From an uncultured Hyphomicrobiales bacterium (GTDB lineage Bacteria > Pseudomonadota > Alphaproteobacteria > Rhizobiales > Xanthobacteraceae), in NCBI GenBank assembly GCA_903878085.1, contig CAIRGJ010000002.1:58049-122048 (forward strand): 64,000 nucleotides of DNA, given 5' to 3'. A program made the translations under genes and the position numbers. Shown one piece after another: positions 26,375 through 37,109 of the stretch (its first letter is position 1; each line of letters starts with the position of its first letter). The notes under the pieces are model-generated. The model had not been told where the DNA came from and ran no database searches. It was given only the letters and a program-made list of their open reading frames with translations.

Positions 26375-27325
26375 CTACTGCTTCCAGCGCGTCACGGTGA
26401 CAGTGTCGCCGATGTCGAACGAAGTCAGGTCTTCGCCGACCTCCAGCGGTCCGTCATAAGTCTCGCGCGTCTGTTTCACCAGATCGTCGAGGGTTGCCTC
26501 CGGCACCTTCTCGTTGCTCAGAAATACCAAGTGCGTATAGGCGGCAAGTTTGGGCTTGGCCTGCGCAAAAACGCGGCCGGTATCGTGCGGACTAGTGTGG
26601 TGCGCGATGATGGCCTGCGCAAACAGATTGGACATCAACTCGGGTCGCGCAATCGCTACTTCGTGGATCAAGAGATCAGCGCCGGTTCCGTATTTGATGA
26701 CGTTCTGATTGTAGCGTGTATCGCCCGAAATCACCGCCGCGTGTCCTTTATATTCGATGCGGTAGCCATAGGCCGGCTTGATCACGTCGCCATGATCGAC
26801 TTCGAATGCGATCACCTTCACACCGTCCTTTTGGTAAACGACGCCATCTTTGGCGAATTCCTCCACATTGAGAGCAATGCCTTGCGGCGGTAGTTTCTCG
26901 TCGACCTCGCGAATGCTGATATCGAGCGCGTATGCCTTTTCCAGGTTGGTCATCAAATTCTTCGCACCGGTTGGGCCGATCACGTGAAACGGAGCCTTTC
27001 GTCGTCCCATAGGCGAGCCGAGCCAGCCGCTCAGCCAAACATCTGGAATGCCGGAGACGTGATCGGAGTGATAGTGCGTGAGGAATAGGACATCGATTTT
27101 GCCGATGGGTATCTTGATTTGACCCATGCGAATGGGAACGCCGCGACCAGCATCGAACAACAGCACCTGTCCGCCGGCCTCGACGAGGGTGCTGGGTCCA
27201 AATCGCGTCAGGCGTGCTTGGGGGGAGGCAGTGCCGAGCAGGGTGACTTTGAAGTCGCTTTGCGCGAAGGTGGCGACCTCCGACCCCAGCAGCAATACGA
27301 ACGCGAGAGCGATGGCCCGACGCAT
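26375..27325 (-). CDS. Exported MBL-fold metallohydrolase
   Basis: A 316-residue protein with a signal peptide (IALAFVLLLGSEVATFAQ) and a metallo-beta-lactamase fold. The metal motif is HYHSDH (His84, His86, Asp88, His89), with a later SGDTRYN aspartate and a HHTSPHDTG histidine region. The arrangement resembles tRNase Z/arylsulfatase-like MBL proteins, but the signal peptide argues against tRNA processing. The substrate is unknown. It converges with ftsY. Confidence 0.88.
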   Translation of the reverse strand: MRRAIALAFVLLLGSEVATFAQSDFKVTLLGTASPQARLTRFGPSTLVEAGGQVLLFDAGRGVPIRMGQIKIPIGKIDVLFLTHYHSDHVSGIPDVWLSGWLGSPMGRRKAPFHVIGPTGAKNLMTNLEKAYALDISIREVDEKLPPQGIALNVEEFAKDGVVYQKDGVKVIAFEVDHGDVIKPAYGYRIEYKGHAAVISGDTRYNQNVIKYGTGADLLIHEVAIARPELMSNLFAQAIIAHHTSPHDTGRVFAQAKPKLAAYTHLVFLSNEKVPEATLDDLVKQTRETYDGPLEVGEDLTSFDIGDTVTVTRWKQ

Positions 27326-27434
27326 GCTGTCCCCCCCGGATTATTGTTGCCGCGATCCTATCACCGACTTCAGGCGGCGGACAATCGTGGGCAGCACGCA
27401 TGACAAAATGAACGGCGCGCGCTAAACCCCGCTC

Positions 27435-27998
27435 ATGGCCGATAAAAAACAACTCAATCCCATGCTCAAGCTGGCGCTCGATATCGGGCCGCTGATCCTA
27501 TTCTTTGGCGCCAATTCTAAGTTCGGCGTCTATACCGCGACGGGCGTTTTCATGGTGGCGGTACTGATCGCACTCACGGTATCATACGCGATGACGCGGC
27601 ACATCGCGATCATGCCAGTGGTCACCGCCGTGATCGTCCTGGTGTTCGGCGGGCTGACGCTGTTCCTGCACGACGACCTGTTCATCAAGCTCAAGCCGAC
27701 CATCATCTATGTCTTGTTCGGCGGCACGCTGCTCGCCGGGATCTTCTTCGACAAGCCGTTCCTGTCCATCATGTTCGATCAGATGTTTCATCTGACGCCG
27801 CAAGGCTGGCGCAAGCTGACGTGGCGCTGGGCGTTATTTTTTCTGTCGCTCGCCGTGCTCAACGAAATCGTCTGGCGCACGCAGACCACCGATTTCTGGG
27901 TCAGCTTCAAATTGTTCGGTGTGGTGCCGCTCACTATGCTGTTCGGCGCGCTGCAATATCCGCTGCTCGTGAAATATCATCCGGACGCCAAACGCTAA
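27435..27998 (+). CDS. yciB: Inner membrane septation protein YciB/IspA
   Basis: A 187-residue integral membrane protein with five or six hydrophobic spans. Family features are [21 protein letters not shown] at the N-terminus, [43 protein letters not shown] and [16 protein letters not shown]. It belongs to the intracellular septation family linked to cell-envelope integrity and division. The next gene starts 3 bp after its stop, giving an apparent two-gene unit. Confidence 0.96.
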   Translation: MADKKQLNPMLKLALDIGPLILFFGANSKFGVYTATGVFMVAVLIALTVSYAMTRHIAIMPVVTAVIVLVFGGLTLFLHDDLFIKLKPTIIYVLFGGTLLAGIFFDKPFLSIMFDQMFHLTPQGWRKLTWRWALFFLSLAVLNEIVWRTQTTDFWVSFKLFGVVPLTMLFGALQYPLLVKYHPDAKR

Positions 27999-28001
27999 CG
28001 C

Positions 28002-28472
28002 ATGAACCTCGATCGCATCTGGAAATCGGTTGCCGCGGGCTTATGCGGAAGCGTGGCGCATACCGGGCTTATGACGTTAAAATCACGGGCCCATTTGCTG
28101 CCCAGCTTTCAGCCCTATAATGACGTGCAAAATATGCTGACCGGCTTGGTCGGCAGTTCGGTTGACCCGCTGGTGCCGTGGGCGCTGTCCTATTTCAACG
28201 GATCGGTGGTTCTCGGATTTTTGTTCGGCCAGGCCTATCGGCATCTCCCGGGCCGCAGCGGGGCCGTTAAGGGCGCGGCTTTCGGTTTCGCCGTTTGGAT
28301 TGCGATGGGAATTATCTTTTTCCCAATGCTCGGCAAAGGCCTGTTCGCGTCGCAGGCGGGCCTTGGCTTGGCGCCGACTTTGTTCACGCTTCTGATGGTG
28401 CTGACCTACAGCGTAACCCTCGGCATCGCCTATGCCGTGTTCAATCCGGACCGGCACGAGCGCGCACCTTAG
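28002..28472 (+). CDS. Small polytopic membrane protein (DUF6789-like)
   Basis: A 156-residue protein with about four hydrophobic segments (AAGLCGSVAHTGLMTL, SYFNGSVVLGFLFGQAY, GAAFGFAVWIAMGIIFFPMLG, LFTLLMVLTYSVTLGIAYAVF). This pattern is like the small uncharacterised membrane proteins grouped as DUF6789. No catalytic motif is seen. It starts 3 bp after yciB, and its last 4 bp overlap the end of the convergent flavin reductase-like gene. Confidence 0.75.
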   Translation: MNLDRIWKSVAAGLCGSVAHTGLMTLKSRAHLLPSFQPYNDVQNMLTGLVGSSVDPLVPWALSYFNGSVVLGFLFGQAYRHLPGRSGAVKGAAFGFAVWIAMGIIFFPMLGKGLFASQAGLGLAPTLFTLLMVLTYSVTLGIAYAVFNPDRHERAP

Positions 28473-28999
28473 CGCATCTTTGATTTCAACGTGATCGCGG
28501 GTCCATCGACCACGAATTTCCCATAGCCATGATGGTGAATGGTCTTCGGATTCTTTTGCGCCGGATCGATCCAGGCCTTGACCACCTCGAGGACGAACAT
28601 GTTGTAGCGCTTCACCATGCGCCGGTCGGCGACCTTGCATTCGAGATTGGCGAAACACTCCGCGATCAAAGGCGGCGCCACGTTCTCGGCCGGTAGCGGC
28701 GTCAGTCCGAAGGCTCTGAACTTGTCGATATCGCGGCCCGACGAATTGCCGACCTTCACGACTTTCGCAGCCAGCTTGCGCGCCGGCAGCGCGATCACGC
28801 ATTCCCCGGTCGCACGCAGCGCGTCGAAGCTATAATTGGCGCTGCTGCAAACGCAGGCGATCAGCGGCGGCTCAAACTCCACCATCATGTGCCATGACAT
28901 GGTCATGACATTGGCGCGGCCTTTGCGGGCGGTCGTTAGCAGAACCACCGGTCCGGGCTCGAGTAATTGATAGACTTTCGCCAGCGGCAGCGCCTTCAA
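28469..28999 (-). CDS. Flavin reductase family (FMN-binding split-barrel) protein
   Basis: A 176-residue flavoprotein-type domain. The start GPVVLLTTARKGRANVMTMSWHM, the middle ATGECVIALPA and the segment ECKVADRRMVKRYNMFVLEV fit the flavin reductase/FMN-binding split-barrel family. These are often NAD(P)H:flavin oxidoreductase partners of monooxygenases, and no partner is adjacent. Its ATG overlaps the ccmG stop by 4 nt, so it is probably expressed from the ccm operon. Confidence 0.9.
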   Translation of the reverse strand: MKALPLAKVYQLLEPGPVVLLTTARKGRANVMTMSWHMMVEFEPPLIACVCSSANYSFDALRATGECVIALPARKLAAKVVKVGNSSGRDIDKFRAFGLTPLPAENVAPPLIAECFANLECKVADRRMVKRYNMFVLEVVKAWIDPAQKNPKTIHHHGYGKFVVDGPAITLKSKMR

Positions 29000-29580
29000 G
29001 GCTTCAGCGCCTTCTCGATCTCAGGCCCAAGCACCTTGACGAGGTTCTCCGCCGTGATCGGCCCGACCAGCTTGTAGGCGATGCGGCCGTCGCGGCCGAT
29101 CAGGAAATTCTCCGGCACGCCATAGACACCCCAGTCGATCGAATTGCGGCCGCTCTCGTCGCTGCCGGAGGCGGCGAATGGATTGCCGAATCGGTTGAGG
29201 AAGCGCCGCGCATTATCGGGCGCATCCTTGTAATTGATGCCGACGAGCTGGACGCGCTTGTCCTTCGACAGTTGTTCAAGGAACGGCACTTCGTCGCGGC
29301 AAGGTATGCACCACGATGCCCAGACGTTCACCAGCGTCACCTTGCCCTCAAAGGTCGCATTGCTCAGGCCCGGCACGGCTTTGCCATCGCGCTCGATACC
29401 GGCCAGCGGCGGCAGGTCGGTCTTGGGCGCCTCGCGTCCAATCAACGCCGACGGTAAATGCGACGGATCGCCGGCGCCGAGCCGGAAGAAAAACAAAGCG
29501 GCGAGCCCGAGGAAGGCCAGCAGCGGCAGCAGCACCAATAGATTGCGAGGGGCTTTGCGCGGTGTGTCGGTCGTACTCAT
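28996..29580 (-). CDS. ccmG: Cytochrome c biogenesis thiol:disulfide interchange protein CcmG/DsbE
   Basis: A 194-residue membrane-anchored thioredoxin-like protein that reduces apocytochrome c haem-binding cysteines in the periplasm. One N-terminal membrane segment (LLVLLPLLAFLGLAALFFF) precedes the thioredoxin fold with active site WCIPC (Cys91, Cys94). GINYKDAPDNARRFL and YGVPENFLIGRDG are hallmark blocks of CcmG. The ATGA overlap with ccmD and with the next gene supports one operon: ccmA-B-C-D-G plus flavin reductase. Confidence 0.97.
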   Translation of the reverse strand: MSTTDTPRKAPRNLLVLLPLLAFLGLAALFFFRLGAGDPSHLPSALIGREAPKTDLPPLAGIERDGKAVPGLSNATFEGKVTLVNVWASWCIPCRDEVPFLEQLSKDKRVQLVGINYKDAPDNARRFLNRFGNPFAASGSDESGRNSIDWGVYGVPENFLIGRDGRIAYKLVGPITAENLVKVLGPEIEKALKP

Positions 29581-29750
29581 GCGTCACCTTTGCGCTGCGA
29601 GCGCCGCGTCACGCCACGCTCTTCGAGATCGCCGAGCACGCGCCGCTGCGCCGCATAGTCGAGCACGACCCAGCCGACGAGCGCGGCGATCACGAACACG
29701 GTCACCGCATAGGAAGCGAAGATGAAGTCGGCATGTGGTCCAAGATTCAT
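29577..29750 (-). CDS. ccmD: Heme exporter protein CcmD
   Basis: A 57-residue single-pass membrane protein between ccmC and ccmG. It reads MNLGPHADFIFASYAVTVFV and continues with a hydrophobic segment, then a basic C-terminal tail (DYAAQRRVLGDLEERG). The GPHADFI...SYAVT pattern and small size are typical of CcmD, which stabilises the CcmC-CcmE haem-handling complex. The start overlaps the end of ccmC (ATGA) and the stop overlaps the start of ccmG (ATGA). It is easily missed because of its length. Confidence 0.92.
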   Translation of the reverse strand: MNLGPHADFIFASYAVTVFVIAALVGWVVLDYAAQRRVLGDLEERGVTRRSQRKGDA

Positions 29751-30487
29751 GTCTGCGCTCCGGCCAATTCCTGCGCCTGCATCATCTGCATGGTGCGCAC
29801 GCGCCGGCGCAGGATTTCGTTACGCATGGCGGCAAAATGCAGTGTGAAGAACAGTAGCGTGAAGGCGAGCGCCATGATCAGCAGCGGCCACAGGATCGAC
29901 GGATCGATCGCCGAGCCGCCCTTGCGAAACAACGAAGCCGGCTGATGCAGCGTGTTCCAGTATTCCACCGAAAATTTGATGATCGGAATATTGATGGCGC
30001 CGACCAGCGCGAGGATCGCCGCCGCGCGCGAGCCGCGGCCTGGATCCTCCGCGGTCCAATACAACGCCAGCATACCGAGATAGAGCAGGAACAGCACCAG
30101 CATCGACGTCAGCCGCGCGTCCCAGACCCAATAGGTGCCCCAGGTCGGGCGGCCCCACAGCGAGCCGGTGATGAGGCAGATGAAAGTGAATGCGGTGCCG
30201 ATCGGCGCGGCCGCCTTGCCGGCAACGTCCGCCAGCGGATGCCGCCATACCAGCGTGCCGAGCGCCGCGACGCTCATCACCCCCCAGCACATCATGCTGA
30301 GCCATGCCGTCGGCACGTGGATGTACATGATCTTGACGGTGGCGCCTTGCTGGTAGTCGTCGGGCGCGTTCATGGTCAGAACCAACCCAAACGCGAATGC
30401 GATTGCCGTTGCCGCCGCAAACCACGGCAGCGCGCGGTTTACAAAGTTGATAAAACGGGTCGGGTTGGCGAGATCGATGACGGCCAT
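29747..30487 (-). CDS. ccmC: Heme exporter / haem-handling protein CcmC
   Basis: A 246-residue polytopic protein with about six membrane spans. The tryptophan-rich WWD-type domain is WGRPTWGTYWVWDAR (111-125). Candidate axial haem ligands are His57 (YIHVPTAW) and His181 (WNTLHQP). It loads haem onto CcmE in the periplasm. The ATG at 30487 (MAVIDLANP) is chosen; longer in-frame extensions upstream only shadow ccmB in another frame. It starts just after the ccmB stop. Confidence 0.96.
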   Translation of the reverse strand: MAVIDLANPTRFINFVNRALPWFAAATAIAFAFGLVLTMNAPDDYQQGATVKIMYIHVPTAWLSMMCWGVMSVAALGTLVWRHPLADVAGKAAAPIGTAFTFICLITGSLWGRPTWGTYWVWDARLTSMLVLFLLYLGMLALYWTAEDPGRGSRAAAILALVGAINIPIIKFSVEYWNTLHQPASLFRKGGSAIDPSILWPLLIMALAFTLLFFTLHFAAMRNEILRRRVRTMQMMQAQELAGAQT

Positions 30488-30492
30488 GATGA

Positions 30493-31161
30493 CTATTCTA
30501 ACCCATGTCTGAGGGCTGCCGCCGCGGCGAACGGGCCCAGTACAAAGCTTGCCAAGGATAGCGCACAAAGAATGGTGAAAGGTGGGCCGAATGGCGCGGG
30601 GCCCACGATGGCGGCGTTGGCGGCGGCGACGCCGAAGATCAGCACCGGGATTGTCAGTGGCAGCACCAGCACCGCCAACAGCAAGCCGCCGCGCCGCAAT
30701 GTCACCGACAAGGCCGCGCCGATCAAGCCGATGAAAGTCAGCGCCGGCGTGCCGGCCAAAAGCGTCAGCGCGACCCAGCCCATCGCGCGCATCTCGACAT
30801 TGAGCATCAGGCCCAGGACGGGCGCGATGATGACCAGCGGCAAGCCGGTGGTCAGCCAATGCGCGATGGCCTTCGCCGCCACCGCCAGCTCGAGCGGCAT
30901 GCGGCCCATCATCAGCAGATCGAGCGAGCCGTCGTCGTAGTCGGTGGCAAAAAGCCGGTCGAGCGCCAGCAGGGTCGCCAGCAGCGCGCCGAGCCACAGG
31001 ATCGCCGGGCCGATGCGCGCCAGCAGATTGAGGTCGGGGCCGATGGCGAAGGGCATCATCACCACGACGATCAGGAAGAACAACGCGCCCATCAGCGCGC
31101 CGCCGCCGACCCGCACGGAAAGCCGCATATCGCGGACCAAAATGGCGAAAAACATGCTCAT
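30493..31161 (-). CDS. ccmB: Heme exporter protein CcmB
   Basis: A 222-residue permease with six hydrophobic spans, the membrane partner of CcmA. Family blocks are [58 protein letters not shown] and [23 protein letters not shown]. The start ATG at 31161 has GGAG upstream and overlaps the end of ccmA by 4 nt. Confidence 0.96.
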   Translation of the reverse strand: MSMFFAILVRDMRLSVRVGGGALMGALFFLIVVVMMPFAIGPDLNLLARIGPAILWLGALLATLLALDRLFATDYDDGSLDLLMMGRMPLELAVAAKAIAHWLTTGLPLVIIAPVLGLMLNVEMRAMGWVALTLLAGTPALTFIGLIGAALSVTLRRGGLLLAVLVLPLTIPVLIFGVAAANAAIVGPAPFGPPFTILCALSLASFVLGPFAAAAALRHGLE

Positions 31162-31772
31162 AGAAGCTCCGTTCCTCGGCGGCCGAGCTTCAATTCTCGC
31201 GGGCTGTCCAGCCCGATCGGGCCGTGCGCTGCGGCAACGATCATGCCGCCGGTATCCAAATGCCCGCGCATCAACTCCGCGAGCCGCAATTGCGATTGCT
31301 GATCGAGCGCCGAGGTCGGCTCGTCGAGCAGCCAGAGCGGGCGGGGCACGGCAACCAGCCGGGCGATCGACAGACGGCGGCGTTGGCCGGCGGAGAGGTA
31401 GGCCGCCGGCAGGCTGGCCAGGGGCGCCAAGCCGACGGCGTCGAGCGCCGGTTCGATACCGACACCACCGCCGAAATAGCCCATCCAAAACGCAAGATTT
31501 TCACTAACTGAAAGCGACGGCTTCAAAGCGTCGAGATGGCCCAAATAATGTGCCTGTTCGCCGGGCGTCGCATCGGCTTCGCCGCCCTTGAGGGTCAACT
31601 TGCCGGCGGTCATGGCGATCAGTCCGGCAATCATGCGCAGTAATGAGGATTTGCCGGCACCATTGCGGCCCGTCACGACGAGGGCTTCCCCGCTGTTCAA
31701 ATTGAAGTTCAAGCCGGCAAATACGTCGCGGCCGCCGCGGACGCAGGCCAGATTTTCGCAAATAAGCTGCAT
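31158..31772 (-). CDS. ccmA: Heme exporter ATP-binding protein CcmA
   Basis: A 204-residue ABC ATPase. Walker A is GRNGAGKSS at 35-43, the signature [14 protein letters not shown] begins near 127, and Walker B is [12 protein letters not shown]. It powers release of holo-CcmE from CcmC. The ATG at 31772 is used; the codon before it is TTG. First gene of the ccm operon. The 252-bp gap to acnA holds the promoters of both directions. Confidence 0.96.
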   Translation of the reverse strand: MQLICENLACVRGGRDVFAGLNFNLNSGEALVVTGRNGAGKSSLLRMIAGLIAMTAGKLTLKGGEADATPGEQAHYLGHLDALKPSLSVSENLAFWMGYFGGGVGIEPALDAVGLAPLASLPAAYLSAGQRRRLSIARLVAVPRPLWLLDEPTSALDQQSQLRLAELMRGHLDTGGMIVAAAHGPIGLDSPRELKLGRRGTELL

Positions 31773-32024
31773 CAAAAGCGACGCCAGCTTCGCGCCACGC
31801 GCGGGTCAGCAATGCAGGCCGGGGGAGATCTCAAAATATTGCGCATCTTCTTAGAACATTCCCAGTAAATCTGGCGCCCGCCACGAAAAGACCTTATAAG
31901 CCCGGAACCGCGGCGTTGCGTTATCCGAATTTGACCCCCAAGCCAACCAACGAGAGAACCCCTGTCTTGTTAATGACTTAGGGCCGAAGCGCGCCGATCC
32001 CGGCCGGGAATGGAAACAGCACAC

Positions 32025-34730
<2,706 letters not shown>

Positions 34731-34759
34731 TCGCGGGCCGCTGCCCACCACGAAGCGTT

Positions 34760-34783
34760 GCCACTCACCTCGAAGTGAGTGGC
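34760..34783 (+). terminator. Hairpin downstream of acnA
   Basis: A perfect 9-bp stem GCCACTCAC/GTGAGTGGC with a 6-nt loop lies 30 bp after the acnA stop. No T run follows, so it is either a weak or Rho-assisted terminator or a 3' stabilising hairpin. Confidence 0.45.
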
Positions 34784-34839
34784 GGGTGATCGACGAGGTA
34801 ACCTATAAGCCTCGTGGGTGAGGGGATCGTGGAATCGGC

Positions 34840-35586
34840 ATGAACTATCGCCACATCGCCTTTGCGGCCGCGATCATCTGCATGGCGCTGAATGCGCCGG
34901 CGCGGGCCGAACCGCGCGCCGTCATCGAATTGTTCACCAGCCAAGGCTGCTCGTCCTGTCCGGCCGCCGATAAATTGCTCGGCGAACTCGCGCATGACCC
35001 GTCGCTGCTGACGATGAGTCTGGCGGTCGACTACTGGGACTATCTCGGCTGGAAGGATACGCTGGCGCTGCATGGCCATACCGTCCGGCAACGCGCCTAC
35101 GCCGATGCGCGCGGCGACCGCGAAGTCTACACGCCGCAAGTTGTCATCAACGGCGTCGTCCATGCGCTTGGCAGCGACAAAGCGGCGATCGAGAAAGCCA
35201 TCGCGCAGACGCGAAGCACCGCCGCGCCGCTGAGCTTGCCGGTGACCATCGCGGTGGCGGACGGCAAAGTCACTGTCAATGTGCCGGCGGCCGCGAATGC
35301 GCAGAGCGCTGAGGTCTGGCTCTGTCCGATCACCGCCAAGGCGCCGGTCGCCATTGGGCGCGGCGAGAACGGCGGCAAGACGCTGACCTACAACAATGTC
35401 GTACGGCGCTGGGTCAAGCTCGGCGATTGGAGCGGCAAGGCGGCGAGCTTCAGCGTCCCTGTGGCCGATCTGCCTGATGGCGGATATTCGCTGCAGGACA
35501 TCAACGAGCTGACGGTGGTGGTGCAGAGCGGCGTCGCCGCCAAGCCCGGCCTGATGCTGGGCGCGGCCACAACGGCGCTGCGCTAA
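34840..35586 (+). CDS. DUF1223 thioredoxin-like exported protein
   Basis: A 248-residue protein with a signal peptide (FAAAIICMALNAPARA) and the DUF1223 motif VIELFTSQGCSSCPAADKLL. Cys37 and Cys40 form a C-x2-C redox pair. VDYWDYLGWKD and REVYTPQVVINGV are further hallmarks. It is a thioredoxin-fold domain with an added beta domain in the C-terminal half, presumably acting in the periplasm. Function is not established. Confidence 0.94.
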   Translation: MNYRHIAFAAAIICMALNAPARAEPRAVIELFTSQGCSSCPAADKLLGELAHDPSLLTMSLAVDYWDYLGWKDTLALHGHTVRQRAYADARGDREVYTPQVVINGVVHALGSDKAAIEKAIAQTRSTAAPLSLPVTIAVADGKVTVNVPAAANAQSAEVWLCPITAKAPVAIGRGENGGKTLTYNNVVRRWVKLGDWSGKAASFSVPVADLPDGGYSLQDINELTVVVQSGVAAKPGLMLGAATTALR

Positions 35587-35617
35587 GCGCTATCTCGATC
35601 ACACTGGATTATTTTTT

Positions 35618-35742
35618 CGTCATGGCCGGGCATAGCCGTCCAAAGGACGGCGTCGCTTCGCTCGCCTGTGTCCCGGCCATCCACGACTTGCTTCGCGGCA
35701 TGAAAGACGTGAATGCCCGGCACAAGGCCGGGCATGACGGCG
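35618..35742. repeat. Intergenic palindromic repeat, Bradyrhizobium type
   Basis: The block opens with CGTCATGGCCGGG and closes with GGCCGGGCATGACGG, imperfect inverted arms. Between them are GTCCCGGCCATCCACG and a second GCCCGGCACAAGGCCGGGC hairpin. This sequence style is abundant between genes of Bradyrhizobium and Rhodopseudomonas. It lies downstream of the DUF1223 gene. Confidence 0.75.
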
Positions 35743-35754
35743 CGTGAAGCACAT

Positions 35755-35784
35755 AAAAAAACGGGCCGGCATTAAGCCGACCCG
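35755..35784 (-). terminator. Strong minus-strand intrinsic terminator with no known upstream gene
   Basis: On the minus strand CGGGTCGGC (35784-35776) and GCCGGCCCG (35770-35762) pair over a TTAAT loop and are followed by seven T (35761-35755). One of the nine pairs is G-U on the minus-strand RNA but A-C on the plus strand, so the structure is strand-specific. Confidence 0.7.
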
Positions 35785-35991
35785 AGTCTTAGGGGATTGA
35801 ACCTAACGCGTAAAACTAGAACTCAACTGGCCCGATCCGTTGAGCCCCGGGGGGCTGGGGGGCTGAGAATCCGGAACTCGAGCCGGACCGGGCCTTGAGG
35901 CAACGGTGCTGTTATGCCGCCCCAGCGTGACCGGCGATTGTCCGAAATAGGGCGTTATTGTGGGGCCGATTGACGAGTTCGTGATCGTCAA
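35755..35991 (-). ncRNA. Candidate structured small RNA
   Basis: Upstream of the terminator the minus strand can form an 11-bp stem between 35894-35884 and 35839-35829 enclosing a GC-rich inner hairpin. A 5-bp hairpin (35806-35789) and a 7-bp inverted repeat TTGACGA/TCGTCAA (35991-35970) are also present. The single non-Watson-Crick pair in the 11-bp stem is G-U only on the minus strand, again favouring that strand. No known Rfam-type family was recognised by eye, and no clear promoter was found. The 5' end is a guess. Confidence 0.35.
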
Positions 35992-36116
35992 AGCGTGGTT
36001 TTGCCCGTTTTACCGCCATATCCCGCATAATTGAGCCGCCGGGCTGCCCAGAGGAAAGTCTTGCGGCGGAACGCCCCCGGCGCGATCATGCCCAGGTCAC
36101 GCAAAGGAGGCGCCGC

Positions 36117-36503
36117 ATGACGATCGGTTCCGGCGATGTCGATCCGAGCCAGTCTTTCGGGGGCGGATCCCCGGCGCGCAGCTCCGCCTCCAACCAAGTC
36201 CCCAATCAAGTAACTTTCAGCCGCCGCGAGCTCAATCGTATTTTCGATCTGTACGGCCGCAAAGTCGCCGCTGGCGAGTGGCGCGATTACGCCATCGATT
36301 TCCTGAAAGACCGCGCGGTGTTTTCGGTGTTCCGCCGCAGTTCGGAAACGCCGTTGTACCGCATCGAGAAAGATCCGAAGCTGGCGCGACGCCAGGGCGC
36401 CTATAGCGTGATCTCAGCCACCGGCCTGATCGTGCGGCGGGGCCACGAACTCGACCGCGTGCTGCGCTCAATCGATGTATCGTTGTCGGTGGTGGCGAAT
36501 TAG
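36117..36503 (+). CDS. DUF2794 domain-containing protein
   Basis: A 128-residue soluble protein. The Ser/Gly-rich start is followed by the DUF2794 core: FSRRELNRIFDLYGRKVAAG, EWRDYAIDFLKDRAVFSVFR, LYRIEKDPKLARRQGAYSVI. The family is restricted largely to alphaproteobacteria and has no known function. An AAAGGAGG Shine-Dalgarno sequence is placed 7 nt before the ATG. Confidence 0.9.
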   Translation: MTIGSGDVDPSQSFGGGSPARSSASNQVPNQVTFSRRELNRIFDLYGRKVAAGEWRDYAIDFLKDRAVFSVFRRSSETPLYRIEKDPKLARRQGAYSVISATGLIVRRGHELDRVLRSIDVSLSVVAN

Positions 36504-36509
36504 CTGAGT

Positions 36510-37034
36510 TTACGGCTTCGTCGTCCCGCCTGCGCCGATCGCGCGCTGCATCAGCACGCTGTCGAGCCAGCGGCCGTGCTTGAAGCCGACATCCTGCAAA
36601 ATACCGACGTGTTTAAATCCGGCCGCCGCATGCAGCCCGATCGACGCCGCCTGCTTGGGCGAATCGCCGATCACTGCGATCATCTGGCGATGGCCGGCCG
36701 CTTCGCAGGCGACGATCAGCGCTTCAAGAAGCGCGCGGCCGACGCCACGGCGCTGGATATCGGTTGCGACATAGACGGAATTTTCGACCGTCAGCTGGTA
36801 GGCCGGGCGTGTGCGAAACGGACCGGCATAGGCGTAGCCTGCGAGCGCGCCGTCGATCTCGGCCACAATGTAGGGAAAGCCTCCGGCCAGGAGGGTCTGC
36901 ATGCGCCGCGCCATCTCGGCCTGGTCCGGCGGCTCCAGTTCGAACGACGCCGTGCCGTATTCGACGGCATGCGCATAGATGCGAGTAATGGCCGGAACAT
37001 CGGAGGTTTTGGCGGGGCGGATCGAAAGTGTCAT
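36510..37034 (-). CDS. GNAT acetyltransferase, phosphinothricin acetyltransferase-like
   Basis: A 174-residue acetyl-CoA-dependent transferase. Blocks RPAKTSDVPAITRIYAHAVE, GYAYAGPFRTRPAYQLTVENSVYV, QRRGVGRALLEALI (acetyl-CoA loop) and GFKHVGILQDVGFKHGRWLDS match the PAT/Bar/MddA group. These acetylate amino-acid analogues such as phosphinothricin, or methionine sulfone/sulfoximine. Actual substrate not determined. It converges with the DUF2794 gene with a 6-bp gap. Confidence 0.93.
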   Translation of the reverse strand: MTLSIRPAKTSDVPAITRIYAHAVEYGTASFELEPPDQAEMARRMQTLLAGGFPYIVAEIDGALAGYAYAGPFRTRPAYQLTVENSVYVATDIQRRGVGRALLEALIVACEAAGHRQMIAVIGDSPKQAASIGLHAAAGFKHVGILQDVGFKHGRWLDSVLMQRAIGAGGTTKP

Positions 37035-37059
37035 GGGGCTTGCAAGCTACCAAAAACAA

Positions 37060-37084
37060 AGCGCCCCGGACTAGCCGGGGCGCT
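37060..37084 (-). terminator. Terminator of the Bax-inhibitor-1 gene
   Basis: A perfect 10-bp stem AGCGCCCCGG/CCGGGGCGCT with a 5-nt loop, followed on the minus strand by TTGTTTTTGG. It lies between the BI-1 stop and the acetyltransferase start. Confidence 0.75.
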
Positions 37085-37109
37085 GAAGTTATTCGCGTTC
37101 GTCTAACGC

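Larger units (their letters stand above)
35587..36116. other. 530-bp region without a confident protein gene
   Basis: From left to right it holds a Bradyrhizobium-type intergenic repeat (35618-35742), a minus-strand intrinsic terminator (35755-35784), a set of hairpins read best on the minus strand (35789-35991), and the leader of the DUF2794 gene with a strong AAAGGAGG Shine-Dalgarno site. Two minus-strand frames exist: 62 codons from TTG at 35991, and 38 codons from ATG at 36028. Neither has a ribosome-binding site or a recognisable product. Confidence 0.6.

Noticed and set aside
30488..30997. An N-terminal extension of ccmC
   Set aside because: It reads ccmB in the wrong frame; CcmC homology begins at MAVIDLANP (30487).
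35781..35810. A tRNA T-arm or two-piece tmRNA signal (GGTTCAATCC on the minus strand)
   Set aside because: The loop is eight bases, there is no acceptor stem or CCA end, and no tag-peptide frame was found.
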